From Saprospiraceae bacterium (GTDB lineage: Bacteria > Bacteroidota > Bacteroidia > Chitinophagales > Saprospiraceae), in the NCBI GenBank assembly GCA_013002625.1, contig JABDJE010000103.1, positions 1 to 6,626 on the forward strand: DNA of 6,626 nucleotides, given 5' to 3'. The notes below the pieces were generated by a model that saw only the letters and a list, made by a program, of their open reading frames with translations, did not search any database and was not told where the DNA came from. The position numbers were made by a program, and so were the translations under genes. Each line of letters opens with the position of its first letter. The stretch's first letter is position 1. Of this stretch, positions 5,578 through 6,626 are shown piece after piece.

Positions 5578-6626
5578 ATGGAAAGTAAAAAGCGTGTCAT
5601 ATTCTATCTTATCGACGGAGCCCGTCCTGATATACTCAATAAATTAGTCGATCAGGAAGCGCTTCCGAATATTGCTCAATTTCTTATTAAGGAAGGGTCC
5701 TATGTAAAAGGGACAACATGCTTTCCTTCTACAACGGGTCCGGCGTATCTGCCATTTTTAACAGGTGCTTCACCAGGTGACCACCATATAACAGGTATCA
5801 GGTGGTTTGATAAAAAACAATATTTCGAAGGTCGATGGGGACGTAATGCGATGCGCAGTTACTGTGGATATGAGGCAAAGTATTTTAATGATGACATGAA
5901 CCCTCAATACCCTTCACTATTTGAAACCTATGAACATGGTTACAATATCTACAATATGGTTACCAAGGGGGTTAAGGAAGAAAATGATGTTACTGCAAAA
6001 GGAAAATCAAAACTCTATTTTGACGCACACTTTAAGCATAAACACCATAAAGTGGATGAGCTCGGGCACGAAAAACTAATGGCCTCCATCGAAGAGGATT
6101 TCGAATTTATTTTTGCTGTCTTCCCAAGTATTGACTGGGATTCGCATTCTTATCATTATGAAGATCCCAAAACTATAGAAGCGTATAAATTGGTGGACAG
6201 GTCGTTGGGTGAACTTGTTGCCAAGTTAAAGGCGCAAGACAAATATGATGAGACACTTATTGTCATGGCAAGTGATCATGGGTTGACTTCCACTCATACC
6301 CATTTGGATCTTGGTCGATTCATGAAAAAGAATGGGTATCGGGTATTGGAATATCCTTCTGTCTGGAGTTTATTTCCAAAAGTAGCTGTCTTCATATCTG
6401 GCAACTCATTTGCAACATTGACATTCCTGGATCAAAAGCCGCTTTACTTTAAAGAAGCTTTGATGCACAAACATGGTCATGTGATTAACAATCTTGTGAA
6501 TGACCCCGCTATTGATTTTGCTGTTGTTCGGAAATCAGAGTCCGCATTGACGGTAATCAATTCAGAGGGTGAGGCAGATATAGATATCAAAGGAGAATTG
6601 ATGAAGTATACACCGGTATCAGCTGA
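5578..6626 (+). CDS. Alkaline phosphatase superfamily phosphodiesterase, C-terminus cut by window edge
   Basis: The frame is open from ATG 5578 for 349 codons plus two bases to the window edge, so the end is missing. It belongs to the type I phosphodiesterase/nucleotide pyrophosphatase branch of the alkaline phosphatase superfamily, two-metal (usually zinc) hydrolases of phosphate mono- or diesters. Evidence: FYLIDGARPD at 9-18, with D13 as first metal ligand; CFPSTTGPAYLPFLTGASPG at 48-67, where T53 aligns with the nucleophilic Thr of NPP enzymes; D186 and H190 in IDWDSH, spaced like the D-x-x-G-H pair; and SDHG at 232-235 (D233, H234), followed by THTHLDL at 239-245, whose His may supply the last ligand. 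There is no signal peptide or N-terminal membrane helix, so it seems cytoplasmic, unlike many exported relatives. The substrate cannot be named. It probably has its own promoter (TATTTTTG at 5559). Confidence 0.88.
   Translation, partial: MESKKRVIFYLIDGARPDILNKLVDQEALPNIAQFLIKEGSYVKGTTCFPSTTGPAYLPFLTGASPGDHHITGIRWFDKKQYFEGRWGRNAMRSYCGYEAKYFNDDMNPQYPSLFETYEHGYNIYNMVTKGVKEENDVTAKGKSKLYFDAHFKHKHHKVDELGHEKLMASIEEDFEFIFAVFPSIDWDSHSYHYEDPKTIEAYKLVDRSLGELVAKLKAQDKYDETLIVMASDHGLTSTHTHLDLGRFMKKNGYRVLEYPSVWSLFPKVAVFISGNSFATLTFLDQKPLYFKEALMHKHGHVINNLVNDPAIDFAVVRKSESALTVINSEGEADIDIKGELMKYTPVSA

Noticed and set aside
1..6626. Search for defence systems, CRISPR, transposons, tRNA or other RNA genes
   Set aside because: No repeat array, transposase, terminal inverted repeats, tRNA-like cloverleaf or toxin-antitoxin pair was seen; nearly all sequence is explained by eight conventional genes.

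Overview
The window looks like ordinary chromosomal DNA of a member of the Bacteroidota (flavobacterial or cytophagal type). The evidence is moderately AT-rich, densely packed genes, start sites without clear Shine-Dalgarno sequences, TAnnTTTG-like -7 promoter elements, and protein families typical of the phylum: a small exported DUF4412-like protein, a Bacteroidota-style FolC with an LPMFQR N-terminus, and a CrtY lycopene cyclase carrying the DRTWCFW motif. I could not fix the genus.

Layout. Positions 1-1209 hold two minus-strand genes, probably one operon: a 225-residue coiled-coil protein of unknown function (532-1209), then an exported DUF4412-like protein (1-518) that runs off the left edge. 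A 70-bp divergent intergenic region (1210-1279) carries a 9-bp perfect inverted repeat; each arm contains a -7-like box. Rightward lies a translationally overlapping pair: a hotdog-fold acyl-CoA thioesterase (1280-1693) and a six-helix YihY/BrkB membrane protein (1686-2603). folC (2609-3841, minus) meets that pair tail to tail with 5 bp between. The lycopene cyclase gene crtY (3865-5007) diverges from folC across only 23 bp and overlaps a RimJ/RimL-like GNAT acetyltransferase gene (5004-5525) by ATGA. After a 52-bp gap with a perfect TAnnTTTG box, an alkaline-phosphatase-superfamily phosphodiesterase (5578-6626) runs off the right edge.

How the genes work together. Only two clear pathway assignments are possible: folate polyglutamylation (FolC) and beta-carotene formation (CrtY), the latter without crtB or crtI nearby. 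The rest is membrane or lipid-related housekeeping (thioesterase, YihY) and enzymes of unknown substrate. The short spacers and overlaps suggest transcription units 1209->1, 1280->2603, 3841->2609, 3865->5525 and 5578->.

I saw no mobile element, CRISPR array, RNA gene or defence system, and no convincing novel multi-gene system. The most interesting points are the symmetric divergent promoter region, the uncharacterised coiled-coil/DUF4412 pair, the isolated crtY-GNAT unit, and the non-canonical active-site wording of the phosphodiesterase. No gap between genes reaches 300 bases.
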